DNA from: Sutcliffiella horikoshii
GTDB taxonomy: Bacteria > Bacillota > Bacilli > Bacillales > Bacillaceae_I
Direction: 5' to 3'
Assembly: GCF_008180725.1 (NCBI RefSeq)
Contig: NZ_VTEV01000003.1
Span: forward strand, 1,883-65,882
DNA length: 64,000 nucleotides
Shown: one piece after another, positions 1 through 8,240 of the stretch
How the letters are laid out: every line of letters starts with the position of its first letter
Numbering within the stretch: position 1 is the stretch's first letter
Position numbers and translations under genes: made by a program
The notes under the pieces: generated by a model
Database searches by the model: none
Told to the model about the DNA's origin: nothing
What the model saw: the letters and a program-made list of their open reading frames with translations, nothing else

Positions 1-801
1 AGCCACACTAATTGTAGAAACTCCACCACTCCAATTTGTCGTACCCTCTGTAAAGTCACCGTTGTCAACAAGGTTTTTATAGTAAACATTCGCCCTTTTA
101 ATGATAGATAACTCATCTTTAACATTTCTTATATTGCTACCTAAAGTTGCTTGCCCGTCACGAGCATCCACGACCTCTTGATCTTTATTGGGGTCTAGGT
201 CAGCCGACTGTATTACATCTTCCATTCTAACATTCAAGTTATCTACTTCTGTTTGTTGAGCTTTTTCTGCCAACTGTACATCAACAGATTCCAATTTATC
301 ACGTAATAAAGGGTAACCTAAGCGAGCATCTACAACCTCACTTGGTTGCTCCACACCTGCAATTAAATCATCGACACGTTGAGTCTGAGTTGCCACTTCT
401 GTCTCAATATCCGTTTTGAATTGTTCGATTTGGGACACTTGAATAACGATATTTTCTTCAATACTACCTGGCAAATCTCCATCTAATGTGGCATTAATCG
501 TAACAAGAATATAACCATCTGAAGGATAAGTTTTCTTCTTGCCATCATCGTATTCCACATGGAATTCAGCGTGGAAATGACCATTTAACAAAGTATCCGT
601 TTCTGATAGTTGATAGCTTAACTTCCCGTTCTCTGGATCTGTTATTTCTGCTGAAGCATTAACCACTGGTTCCGAAGAACCTCTTTTCGCCATAACAAAC
701 TTTGCTGTTGCTCCTGTTAAATCAACTGGCTGCTTCCCGACAGATGTAGCAGTATAAACAATAATATCTTTGGTATCTGTTTGCTTTAATTTTACAGACA
801 T
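1..801 (-). CDS. Phage baseplate/tail-fibre protein, BppU-like N-terminus (partial)
   Basis: Seen: an open frame from an ATG at 801 that runs off the left edge with no stop (267 codons visible). A strong AGGAGGTTCTCC ribosome site precedes it. Residues 1-120 form a beta-rich domain with the layout of phage BppU N-terminal domains (begins MSVKLKQTD; a DGYILVTINATLDG stretch). A helical, probably coiled-coil segment follows, and near the edge a NGDFTEGTTNWS motif of the kind that opens carbohydrate-binding jelly rolls in tail fibres. It follows the Dit gene in the same direction. Inferred role: receptor-binding or baseplate periphery. The family call rests on motif memory, so a generic minor tail protein is possible. 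Confidence 0.7.
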   Translation of the reverse strand, partial: MSVKLKQTDTKDIIVYTATSVGKQPVDLTGATAKFVMAKRGSSEPVVNASAEITDPENGKLSYQLSETDTLLNGHFHAEFHVEYDDGKKKTYPSDGYILVTINATLDGDLPGSIEENIVIQVSQIEQFKTDIETEVATQTQRVDDLIAGVEQPSEVVDARLGYPLLRDKLESVDVQLAEKAQQTEVDNLNVRMEDVIQSADLDPNKDQEVVDARDGQATLGSNIRNVKDELSIIKRANVYYKNLVDNGDFTEGTTNWSGGVSTISVA

Positions 802-813
802 TGGAGAACCTCC

Positions 814-1620
814 TTATAGAAATTGATAGTGAAAGTCGAAAGAAATTTCAAAAGGGTCACTTGTGCCAGTTAGTAAAAATTCATTCCAACCTGGCTCCAA
901 TGTAATTGCCTTAAAATTTGTATCAGGCACAATACTTAATTCGTTTTTGCTTGCAAGTATTCCGTTTAATTCGATAACATCACCTACATTAGAAGAACCT
1001 GTATAAGTCCATTCTTCATTCGTGGTCAGGTTTTTTATCTTCAAATTAGTGGATGCGCCTTGAAACTTAATAACTAATTTCATCTGCCTAGGGTTAATTA
1101 GTTCATCACCAGCGTTATAAATAGAAAAAGAGCTTGTCGAATGGATATAATCATCTACCGACAGCCCTTGGCCATAATCATAATTAAATATATACGCTTC
1201 AAGAGTGCTTCCTAACGACTGACTAAAGGCGCTAGGACTGCTTAGTGTAAAGGTAAACTCTCCAGTCAATGCGATTTGTGGAATATTAAAAGCAGAATCC
1301 ACTTTTACTAACCACTTTCGACCTGGCTCTTGGTCACGAATAAGATAAAACGGCTTGCGAGAAAAGAATATCTGAAACACCTTATTCCGCTTAATCGGAT
1401 ATTCCAGATAATCTTTAGCTTTAATAGTGATTTTCCCCTCCATTTGCCGACCTTCGTACTGCGTACCCATATCAATATATCCGTGCGCACCTGGTACTGT
1501 GTCTCTTGTGTGGACAGGGGAAGGAGATGAGATGCGAAGATAGTTGACGATCATATCATTTTCTGACAGATCATACTCCACATCTTCATAAATCACTTTA
1601 AAATTGTGGATACTTCTCAT
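814..1620 (-). CDS. Distal tail protein (Dit), Sipho_tail family
   Basis: 268 aa, a normal length for Dit proteins. The N-terminus carries the family pattern: a VNYLRISSPSP stretch, then TRDTVPGAHGYID around residues 40-50, then GRQMEGKITIKAKD. The C-terminal half is a beta-rich galectin-like region ending in an EPGWNEFLLTG segment typical of the family. Dit forms the hexameric hub joining the tail tube to the baseplate. The start codon overlaps the tape measure stop by four bases (ATGA), indicating translational coupling. The next gene downstream is BppU-like and not the expected Tal protein. Confidence 0.85.
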   Translation of the reverse strand: MRSIHNFKVIYEDVEYDLSENDMIVNYLRISSPSPVHTRDTVPGAHGYIDMGTQYEGRQMEGKITIKAKDYLEYPIKRNKVFQIFFSRKPFYLIRDQEPGRKWLVKVDSAFNIPQIALTGEFTFTLSSPSAFSQSLGSTLEAYIFNYDYGQGLSVDDYIHSTSSFSIYNAGDELINPRQMKLVIKFQGASTNLKIKNLTTNEEWTYTGSSNVGDVIELNGILASKNELSIVPDTNFKAITLEPGWNEFLLTGTSDPFEISFDFHYQFL

Positions 1621-3503
1621 GTTTTCATCCCCTTCATAAAGAGATTAGTGTCTATTTCTTGCTGTTGTATAATATCAATGATTGGAATAACAGCTCTTGC
1701 AATCTCGTAGCCGTCCACGCTTATAGGGATTACCACGTTTCCTTTTTGGGCATTAAAGCTTCCTGTCCCATTAGATGGTTCAGGTTTCATTTCACCTACA
1801 ACATTGTTCATCAAAGCTCTAGCATCTGGAAGCATCTTCTCAGCGCCTTCTAGGAACCCATCAATCATATTGGATCCCCACTCTACAATGTGCCTACCTT
1901 CTCCTTCTTCAGCTGGAGAATTAAACCCTAGAAACCCTTTCACATTACTCATTACATTGGAAGCAACTTCACGAACTTTACCGATCATGGCCGTTATTCC
2001 ATCAATGAATCCTGAAATCATATTTTTTCCCCAACGAATTGCATCAGTTTTTAATCCAGAGAACCAATTAGAAATATTTCTTTTAATGGTACCGAATGCT
2101 CCGGACAACAAACTCCAGGCACCGCTAAGGATGGCCTTTATTGCATTCCACAATCCTGACCAAATTTGTTTTAGTCCTTCGCCTAACTTTCTCCAGTCTC
2201 CTGTAAATAATCCTGTGAACACTTTTACAGCACCCATAATGATATTCAATGCGCCATCAAACACACCTTTTACAACATTCCAAGCAGTCTGTATTACTGA
2301 AATTACTACTGGCATCACTGCCTTTATGATACCTAAGATTAAATTAAATACGTTCTGAACTGCCGTCATAATTTGGGCTCCATTGTCTTGCCAGAACTTT
2401 AGTAATACTGCTAACTTTTCCTGCACAAAGGAAACAACGGCCGATAGTGCAGCAGTGATTGTACTAACAATTTGTTCACCATATTGAGCCCACAATGTAG
2501 TAACGAAGGTTACGAAATCAGAAAAGAAACCTTTCACAAGCTCAAAGAAATTTAAGAAATAATCTCTTAATCCACCGAGTTGTTCAGAGTTACTAGATAC
2601 CCACGTTTGAACATAGGAGATTAATTGTTGAATCCAACCAATTAAAACAGAGAATCCAGCTTGTACAGGAGGTAAAATTTCAGTTGTGAAAAATTGAATG
2701 GCCGCACTTGCTCTGTCAAATGCTTCTTCAATAAAGGTTTGTATTTGAGGCATGTTCTCTGTGACCCAATCCAAAACAGTTTGGAACATTGGCATGAGTT
2801 GAATACCTAATGTAGTTGCTAGGTTCGATAGAGTATTCTTAGCTTGGTTCCAACCCTCTTTAAATCTTGCAGCCTTCTGGAGATCTTCTTCCGATATGAC
2901 ATTTGCATTCTCTTTCATTTTCGCTAATTCTTCAGCTGTCATGTTTAAAATAGGTGCTAATTCTTCCCCAGTTGTGGAAAGCAAGGCAGAGGCTATTGCA
3001 TTACGTTCCGTTGCGTTCTCCATACCTTGAAGGGCTGTAATGGTTTCTTGGAATATTTGCTCTTGTGACTTTAACTTTCCACTGGAATCTGTAACGGCTA
3101 CACCAAGTTTACCGAATAATTCAGCACCCTCTCCGACTCCATTAGCAGCATCCATAGCTTTTTCACCAAGTGCTGCAATATCTCCACTTGCCTGTTCCAT
3201 GCTATATCCTACAGTTTTCATTACACCGTCCCAACGTTGAAATGCATCTGTTGAGTGTCCCGTTACCTGGCTAAACTTGTCTATTTCAGCAGCGACATTC
3301 ATAGCTCGTCCAGTGAAAGTAGCTAACACACCACCTGCAGCAGTAGCAGCTCCTGCAACCGCAACTCCCCACTTGCCAACCGTTTTAATTCCTTCCACAA
3401 ATTTACTGCCAACACCATCGGCTTTTTTCTCTGTTTTGGATAAACTTTCATCCGCTTTATCTGTGTCCACAAGAATGGATCCAAACAGTTTAAATATTTC
3501 CAT
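1617..3503 (-). CDS. Tail tape measure protein
   Basis: About 628 aa. It sets tail length and is ejected with the DNA. Seen: an N-terminal charged helix, a hydrophobic glycine/alanine segment (VAVAGAATAAGGVLATF) near residues 50-70, a DAFQRWDGVMKTVGYSMEQ stretch typical of tape measures, and several hydrophobic helices at about residues 280-480. The C-terminus has tryptophan/glycine-rich repeats (IWSGLWNAIKAILSGAW) and an FLGFNSPAEEGEG motif common in Gram-positive phage tape measures. An ATG at 3503 with AGAAGGTGAG upstream is a better start than the GTG at 3512. At roughly 0.15 nm per residue, a tail near 90-95 nm is expected (inference). Confidence 0.9.
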   Translation of the reverse strand: MEIFKLFGSILVDTDKADESLSKTEKKADGVGSKFVEGIKTVGKWGVAVAGAATAAGGVLATFTGRAMNVAAEIDKFSQVTGHSTDAFQRWDGVMKTVGYSMEQASGDIAALGEKAMDAANGVGEGAELFGKLGVAVTDSSGKLKSQEQIFQETITALQGMENATERNAIASALLSTTGEELAPILNMTAEELAKMKENANVISEEDLQKAARFKEGWNQAKNTLSNLATTLGIQLMPMFQTVLDWVTENMPQIQTFIEEAFDRASAAIQFFTTEILPPVQAGFSVLIGWIQQLISYVQTWVSSNSEQLGGLRDYFLNFFELVKGFFSDFVTFVTTLWAQYGEQIVSTITAALSAVVSFVQEKLAVLLKFWQDNGAQIMTAVQNVFNLILGIIKAVMPVVISVIQTAWNVVKGVFDGALNIIMGAVKVFTGLFTGDWRKLGEGLKQIWSGLWNAIKAILSGAWSLLSGAFGTIKRNISNWFSGLKTDAIRWGKNMISGFIDGITAMIGKVREVASNVMSNVKGFLGFNSPAEEGEGRHIVEWGSNMIDGFLEGAEKMLPDARALMNNVVGEMKPEPSNGTGSFNAQKGNVVIPISVDGYEIARAVIPIIDIIQQQEIDTNLFMKGMKT

Positions 3504-4133
3504 TGATCTCACCTTCTTTCTTAAAGGCGTTTAGAATCCCTTTCACATCTTCAAGAATTTCTTTTTCAGATTTATCACTTTCTGAGGATATTGTAGGACT
3601 GTAAAATTCATCAAAAGGCATATAATTTTCTTTTGTCATATGCTGATAGCGCGCCAGATAAAGTTGCCACGCTTTTTCTTCGCGTTTCTTTTCAAGGGAT
3701 TTCACTAGTAGTTTTCTTACATTTTTAAGAGGAAGTTTTAATACATAATCAAACGAATAATGGCTATGGAGCAGATGGAGGGTTTCTTCATACCCACCTA
3801 CTTCATAGCCTCTTTGAAAAAAGCAACTAATTCACTGTCAGCGAAAACATTTTTAAAAGTTTCGATTGTTTTTGTTAGTGGTTGTTTTTTTACTTCTTCC
3901 ATTGTATTTTCTTGAGCGATTGCAACTATCTCTAACATTTCTGTTTTTATTTTCTTAGAGTTTTTCACTACATATAGCATTAAAGAAACGCCAGACTTTA
4001 CTCGCAACTCATCTACATTGTCATCTTTACTAGCTTGTTTAAAATTTTTTTGAATGTAATTTTGCAAATCTAATTTTTCATAAATCTCAGCTGCATGCGG
4101 TAGCATATCTAACGCTTTTTCTGTTTGGATCAT
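3490..4133 (-). CDS. Tail assembly chaperone GT (product of -1 ribosomal frameshift)
   Basis: The 3' frame, down to the stop at 3490, has no good start of its own except a GTG at 3705. It stays open without stops all the way back to a T TTT TTC heptamer at 3822-3816 inside the upstream chaperone frame. A -1 slip there joins residue 106 of the G protein to 108 residues of T extension, giving about 214 aa. The extension contains KAWQLYLARYQHMTKENY, typical of T domains that bind the tape measure. It overlaps the start of the tape measure gene. This G/GT arrangement is the standard one for long-tailed phages. Confidence 0.8.
3798..4133 (-). CDS. Tail assembly chaperone G
   Basis: 111 aa, mostly helical and lacking membrane segments, placed between the major tail protein and the tape measure as G chaperones always are. 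It contains KSGVSLMLYVVKNSKKIKTEMLEIVAIAQ, seen in short pieces across residues 45-75, and ends FFKEAMK. The slippery heptamer lies six codons before its stop, so a minority of ribosomes should make the longer GT form. It coats the tape measure during tail assembly (family knowledge). No detailed homologue could be named from sequence alone. Confidence 0.75.
   Translation of the reverse strand: MIQTEKALDMLPHAAEIYEKLDLQNYIQKNFKQASKDDNVDELRVKSGVSLMLYVVKNSKKIKTEMLEIVAIAQENTMEEVKKQPLTKTIETFKNVFADSELVAFFKEAMK
3816..3822 (-). promoter_or_regulatory. Slippery heptamer for -1 programmed frameshift
   Basis: Read on the minus strand, 3822 to 3816 is TTTTTTC, phased as T TTT TTC relative to the chaperone frame that starts at 4133. 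This is a perfect X XXY YYZ site. After a one-base slip the next codon is CAA at 3816-3814, and the frame is open to the stop at 3490. Confidence 0.8.
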
Positions 4134-4169
4134 TATTGAACAACCTCCCGGATAATAAAAAAAGGGGCA

Positions 4170-4748
4170 TTAAGCCCCTAATTTTGGATAATAGATTTTG
4201 AATGGTACTTCTTCTAATGTTTCAGCATCAAAATGTGCTTCATATTCTAATGCTAATACTGCTTCATTTTTGTGTTGAGGTTGTAAAGTAAGTCCGTTCT
4301 TATTTAAAGCATTGTAAATTTGAATAATAACCGGTTCTTCTGATCCAGATAACTTACCTACATAAGTAATATTGTCTTTGTAATCAATTGATTCAATGGT
4401 AGGTTTAGCCGTAATCACATCATAATCAACATCAGTAGTGTCAATGTCGCTTGCAGCTAAAGCGTCTGCCAGTGTTTCTTTTGATATTTCTACAAGATTT
4501 ACAGTCATTTTAACTTCCCAACCGTCAATCACTTGTAAATTCTTCGGCTTTCCTTTAGGACCATCTATTTCAATATTTCTAATCTCTGGAATCGCACTAA
4601 ATTGTCCGCCACCTCTAGTTGCTCCTAATAATTTCCCAGATGTTACAGCCGTTGCAAACGTATCTGTTTCAACATCAAAATCTTTAAAATAAGCCCCGGC
4701 ATCTAACAATAATTTCTCAGCTGTTTTATTTGTAAATCCACTAAACAT
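4170..4748 (-). CDS. Major tail (tube) protein
   Basis: 192 aa from an ATG at 4748, chosen because AGGAGGTCTTCAA precedes it; a TTG six codons upstream would lie over that ribosome site. Begins MFSGFTNKTAEKLLLDAGAY. The protein is beta-rich, with a GATRGGGQFSAIPEIRNIEID stretch around residues 45-65 that matches the tube-protein fold of Gram-positive siphoviruses (memory of the family). It lies between the tail terminator and the G chaperone, the standard place for the tube subunit. A hairpin-free gap of about 36 bases separates it from the chaperone gene. Confidence 0.8.
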   Translation of the reverse strand: MFSGFTNKTAEKLLLDAGAYFKDFDVETDTFATAVTSGKLLGATRGGGQFSAIPEIRNIEIDGPKGKPKNLQVIDGWEVKMTVNLVEISKETLADALAASDIDTTDVDYDVITAKPTIESIDYKDNITYVGKLSGSEEPVIIQIYNALNKNGLTLQPQHKNEAVLALEYEAHFDAETLEEVPFKIYYPKLGA

Positions 4749-5115
4749 TTGAAGACCTCCTATCAAAATATCTTAATTGAAAAATTAATTTTCGTTGGTT
4801 GATGTTGGTGTCGGTATTGATTGGTGGCAATCTATTTTCACGATAGATAGTAAACTGAATGTTTTCATCTAAATATCGCGCTTTGTCTAAACCTCTCCAG
4901 AATTTATCACTGATTTCTTCTATACTTGTAGTGTCTAAATTGTTGTCATAAATATCTACATCAAGATTAAACACTTCTATATCTTCATCTACAAAGCTTG
5001 TGGGGAGGTCATAAACGACATGCGGGTAAATAATGATATCTGGTACTTTCTGATAGTAAACTTTAGGGTAGTGTAAGGTGAGAAGGGGTTTTAAAGCATT
5101 CCTTAGTTCAATCAT
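4741..5115 (-). CDS. Tail terminator / head-tail joining protein
   Basis: 124 aa, overlapping the tube gene start by 8 bases and the upstream gene by 4. Seen: a mixed alpha/beta protein with KVPDIIIYPHVVYDLPTSF near residues 20-40 and a DNNLDTTSIEEISDKFWRGLD helix, a layout shared by DUF3168/gpU-type tail terminators, in which an amphipathic strand pair follows a short N-terminal helix. Gene order (adaptor, HK97 gp10-like, this gene, tube) supports the role. The assignment is mainly positional. Confidence 0.6.
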   Translation of the reverse strand: MIELRNALKPLLTLHYPKVYYQKVPDIIIYPHVVYDLPTSFVDEDIEVFNLDVDIYDNNLDTTSIEEISDKFWRGLDKARYLDENIQFTIYRENRLPPINTDTNINQRKLIFQLRYFDRRSSNV

Positions 5116-5570
5116 TCTGGACCATCCCCACTTTTATGCTCATTCTCGTCAATTAATCCTAATGCGCGATTTTCATCTTCAATGGCCGATAAATACTGAG
5201 CTTGAATTCTTCTGATTTCGTTTATGTTTTCATATACAGTGGTACGTAATAAGCCTCTTTTAGGAGAGCCATGTTCACCTAGTTCACCGCGCGATCCATA
5301 CCAGGTGTCATGTTTAAACCCTATTTGCAAATCTCCTTCTCTTCTACGTAACCAATACTGTGAACTGCTATATAACCTGTTTGTATTTCCATAATCAAAA
5401 AAACCAGGCAAATGTCTCAGCTTCTCAATTAATCTTTTTCTGATTAATTTTGCAGTATCTCTGAGAGCAGCTCTGGTTAGCTCTTTTATGGTGTATTTAG
5501 CTCTGTCCACATTAGATGTGAATTTCACGCCATTTTTATCTATTTTTGTAACACTTTTAGGTAGAGGCAT
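5112..5570 (-). CDS. HK97 gp10-like neck/tail completion protein
   Basis: 152 aa. The N-terminal two-thirds carries a helix with RAALRDTAKLIRKRLIEKL (about residues 32-50) followed by a beta segment WLRRREGDLQIGFKHDTWYG and GELGEHGSPKRGLLR. This is the usual arrangement of HK97 gp10 family proteins, which sit at the neck or complete the tail. It overlaps the adaptor gene by 14 bases and the terminator gene by 4. The acidic tail ends in GDGPE. Confidence comes from both motif layout and position. Confidence 0.7.
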   Translation of the reverse strand: MPLPKSVTKIDKNGVKFTSNVDRAKYTIKELTRAALRDTAKLIRKRLIEKLRHLPGFFDYGNTNRLYSSSQYWLRRREGDLQIGFKHDTWYGSRGELGEHGSPKRGLLRTTVYENINEIRRIQAQYLSAIEDENRALGLIDENEHKSGDGPE

Positions 5571-5886
5571 TATTCATCAGTCCCTCACACACTAATTCCA
5601 CAGATTCAAAATCAGCGAAATCCTTTTGTGTTTTTGTGAAATAGTGACGAATTACTCTGTATCTAACATTCTCAAATTCAACTAATCTTTGACCTTCATA
5701 CTCGTACTTATTTAGTACAAATGTTAGTTCAGGTTTCAATCCATGAGTAGCTGCAGCATAATGTTCAGACCTTGTTATCGCCTGAACATCACATAGGACA
5801 GTTACAGAGGTTTCCTCCACAATTGGATCACCCATGCTATTTTCAGCAGGAGATAAAGAAATTAGGATTAATTCATGGTCAAACAC
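5557..5886 (-). CDS. Head-tail adaptor (stopper) protein
   Basis: About 109 aa from a GTG at 5886. That start is chosen because GGAGG lies seven bases upstream; a GTG at 5901 would be inside the previous gene and lacks a ribosome site. The protein is beta-rich with VTVLCDVQAITRSEHYAA and GQRLVEFENVRYRVIRHY, resembling Phage_H_T_join/SPP1 gp16 stopper proteins, which close the portal channel once DNA is packaged. It overlaps the connector gene by eight bases. Confidence 0.65.
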   Translation of the reverse strand: MFDHELILISLSPAENSMGDPIVEETSVTVLCDVQAITRSEHYAAATHGLKPELTFVLNKYEYEGQRLVEFENVRYRVIRHYFTKTQKDFADFESVELVCEGLMNNAST

Positions 5887-6163
5887 TATTAGCACCTCCA
5901 CCGCTGATCAGCAGGTTGTGGAAGCGCCATTGAAAGTGTCTAGGTAAACCATTAGGGCTATCTCTGTTTTGGTATCTCCATGTGGATAGGTCCACGATAA
6001 ACATCAATTGATTCGCTTTTTCTTCAGATAAAGTGAGGCCATGAACATCTTTCATCTCGGCAATCACACCACTAATTATGGCTAGAATGTACTCATCTCT
6101 AATTGTAGAGTTGCTAATACCTAGCCTAGCTTTCACAAGAGATAAAGCAGCTACAGTGTTCAT
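5879..6163 (-). CDS. Head-tail connector protein (gp6/gp15-like)
   Basis: 94 aa, all helical. Contains MNTVAALSLVKARLGISNST at the start, then DEYILAIISGVIAEMKDVHG and an FIVDLSTWRYQNRDSPNGLPRHFQWR segment, the pattern of Phage_connect_1 adaptors that bind directly under the portal. The RYQNRD and LPRHFQWRLHNLL-like end are typical. It has a four-base ATGA overlap with the small gene upstream. Confidence 0.75.
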   Translation of the reverse strand: MNTVAALSLVKARLGISNSTIRDEYILAIISGVIAEMKDVHGLTLSEEKANQLMFIVDLSTWRYQNRDSPNGLPRHFQWRFHNLLISGGGANSV

Positions 6164-6336
6164 TTATCTTCAACTTCTTCGATTAGCACTTCTTTACGCT
6201 TGTTGTCCTTGCTTGACAGCTCTTCAATCCGTTCCTTTTTAGCACGTCCGGACCGGGGGAATTTATCCCCCACCCGGTAAACGTGATTCTCATCTTGAAG
6301 ATCTGTAAAGGCTTTGACTACGCGATATTTCGCCAT
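6160..6336 (-). CDS. Small phage head-region protein (58 aa)
   Basis: 58 aa, starting MAKYRVVKAFTDLQDENHVY and ending IEEVEDK. It sits between the major capsid gene and the first connector and ends with an ATGA overlap into that connector. A GAAAGGGTGATAAAGC ribosome site precedes the ATG. Small proteins with an N-terminal KYRVVKAFxDLxD..Y..GD pattern are common at this position in Bacillus and Staphylococcus phages and look like a short beta-barrel followed by a basic/acidic tail. The function is unknown. Confidence 0.75.
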   Translation of the reverse strand: MAKYRVVKAFTDLQDENHVYRVGDKFPRSGRAKKERIEELSSKDNKRKEVLIEEVEDK

Positions 6337-6364
6337 GCTTTATCACCCTTTCAGATTAGAATTA

Positions 6365-7669
6365 TTAAGCTCCAGCTGCCGCCTTTGTGATAACTACAAA
6401 GTATTCATTGTAGATAGGTTTACCATCATAACGAGCAGTACCTTTAAATACAGTCTCATCTTGGATAAATCGTACATCAGTAGATACAGCTAATTGAACA
6501 CCTTTACGCTCGCCTAGTAAGTATTTCTTAAAGTCTCCTAGAACGATAGTGTCAGCCGGTGCATATTGACTAAATACAACTCTAGTCCCGTCAGGAAGAC
6601 GTGGAGATTGAGCAGTTTGTACAACAAGACGTCCATCAGAAGTTGATAAAAATGTTTGTGGAGCAAGTTCAGCATAATATGTGCTACGCTTCATTACTGC
6701 AATCACTTCACCTACCGGTACTCCATCATCACCGTCATCAATGATGGACATTTTCCCAACGATATCAGCAAGAGTGAAATCAGATTCCACATTTTGAGCA
6801 GTGATACCATTTAAAGCAGTGATAACTCCTTGTGGTTGTTTAGAAGCAGCACCAGCACCTACAAGGATTGCTTTATCAATAGCTTTTGCAATCGCCATTG
6901 ATAAACGGCCCTCAATAAAGTTTGCTAGATTAATCATGCTATCTTCCAGGACTGCATTACACACTGGAATGAATCCGCCCACTTTAAATCCATCTAATTC
7001 AGTTTGGCTGAATGAAGTAGCTAGTTCTTGAACAGGATCACACATCTCAGTCCAAATTGCCTCCGGGATAGCTCCATCCATGATAATACGAGCAGTGCCA
7101 TTTAATTGTTGTACTGTCACTTCGCGGTAAAGAGCAGAGTAATCACCTAAGCGAGATTGGATCATATCAATTACAACTTCAGGGATTATTAAGTTTGTAT
7201 CAGAAAGAGCACGCTTATTAAGAGCAGCTTCTGACACCTTAGAATAGAATTCACGTACCTCTGGACGGTTTAATCTTTCTAGCATTTGGCTACGAGTTTC
7301 AAACTTGTTAACTTTCATTCGTGTTTCCCCCTCCTGGACTCTGTTTGGTTGTTGTGAATCTGGTGATGCAGAACGTTGTCCTTCATCATTTTTAGGTTCC
7401 TTGGAATTCAATCCCTCAAGCTCACCTTCAAGTTTGGAGATTTCCTCTTCCAATTCTTTTTTCTTACCGTCATGCGCTTCCTTATCAGTGTCAAACTTGT
7501 TAATTTCCTCTTCTACGGTGGCAACTTCCTCGTCTGTACTAGCTTCTTCCAAGGCTGCTTCCAGGTCAGCAGAACGTTTAACAAGCTCCTCACCCTTTTG
7601 GTTTAATTCCTCAAGTAATGATTTACGCTGTTCAATTTTCTTCGCCAGCATTAGTTGTTTTAGTGCCAT
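6365..7669 (-). CDS. Major capsid protein, HK97 family
   Basis: 434 aa. Residues 1-110 form a long charged coiled coil (EELNQKGEELVKRSADLEAAL and following), the delta scaffold domain. It is followed by a low-complexity region (residues 95-118) where the prohead protease is expected to cut. The rest is an HK97 fold: TNLIIPEVVIDMIQSRLGDYS, an IWTEMCDPVQELATSFSQTEL N-loop/E-loop region, GRLSMAIAKAIDKAILVGAG and a VVFSQYAPADTIVLGDFKKY end. The protease gene lies directly upstream and overlaps by about 38 bases. Capsid homology is clear from motif order. Confidence 0.92.
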   Translation of the reverse strand: MALKQLMLAKKIEQRKSLLEELNQKGEELVKRSADLEAALEEASTDEEVATVEEEINKFDTDKEAHDGKKKELEEEISKLEGELEGLNSKEPKNDEGQRSASPDSQQPNRVQEGETRMKVNKFETRSQMLERLNRPEVREFYSKVSEAALNKRALSDTNLIIPEVVIDMIQSRLGDYSALYREVTVQQLNGTARIIMDGAIPEAIWTEMCDPVQELATSFSQTELDGFKVGGFIPVCNAVLEDSMINLANFIEGRLSMAIAKAIDKAILVGAGAASKQPQGVITALNGITAQNVESDFTLADIVGKMSIIDDGDDGVPVGEVIAVMKRSTYYAELAPQTFLSTSDGRLVVQTAQSPRLPDGTRVVFSQYAPADTIVLGDFKKYLLGERKGVQLAVSTDVRFIQDETVFKGTARYDGKPIYNEYFVVITKAAAGA

Positions 7670-8240
7670 GCTTCAATCGCTCCCTCAATTGATTTTTTTT
7701 AGCTTCTCTCATACGCTTAATGTCCCTCTCGTAATCTGCTTTTCTAGCTTGTACAGAGGTGTCAGCGTATGCAGGGAATGTGACAACAGAAATCTCATGA
7801 AGGTCTACTTTCTTCAACCGCCATTTAATTGATCCGTCATCCCTAAACTCTGTTTCTTCTTCTAAGATTCTGAAACCAAAACTACACTGATCAACATCTC
7901 CACGCTTCAAACGAGCATAGGCATTAACCGCATCAGAATCATCTTCATTGACTTTGACTTTTCCCCACAGACCTTTGCCATCCACACGAAGCTCAAGTGT
8001 GCCTGACTTAGTTCTACCTAAAACAAGGTTAGTATCATGGTTAATAAGTGCTCTTACATCATTAGTGACACTTTCATTAAAAGCGCCTGGATCAATTTCT
8101 TCGAATGCCCCCGGCCACAGTTCTGTCTCAGAGTTAAAAACAGCAAAGTAACCTTCAATCACTTTCTCATCAGACTCAAATCGGGTAGTGAGTTCACTTG
8201 GAAGGCTACGGATTTGTACTTCCTTTTCTCTATTCATCAT
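7632..8240 (-). CDS. Prohead (HK97-type) maturation protease
   Basis: About 202 aa. The ATG at 8240 is preferred to the GTG at 8246 because AAGGAGGTG lies immediately before it. Seen: [14 protein letters not shown], then [11 protein letters not shown], the catalytic His in RALINHD (about residue 68) and the catalytic Ser in DQCSFGF (about residue 120), followed by [12 protein letters not shown]. These are the hallmark motifs of the U35/HK97 prohead protease, a herpesvirus-like serine protease that removes the capsid delta domain. It overlaps portal by 11 bases and capsid by 38. Confidence 0.92.
   Translation of the reverse strand: MMNREKEVQIRSLPSELTTRFESDEKVIEGYFAVFNSETELWPGAFEEIDPGAFNESVTNDVRALINHDTNLVLGRTKSGTLELRVDGKGLWGKVKVNEDDSDAVNAYARLKRGDVDQCSFGFRILEEETEFRDDGSIKWRLKKVDLHEISVVTFPAYADTSVQARKADYERDIKRMREAKKNQLRERLKHGTKTTNAGEEN

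Noticed and set aside
1804-2358. 184-codon + strand frame opposite the tape measure gene
   Set aside because: No ribosome site and no family. Shadow of a strongly biased gene.
7305-7832. Long + strand frame opposite capsid and protease
   Set aside because: Serine-rich translation typical of the complement of a charged coiled-coil gene. The minus-strand capsid gene explains it.
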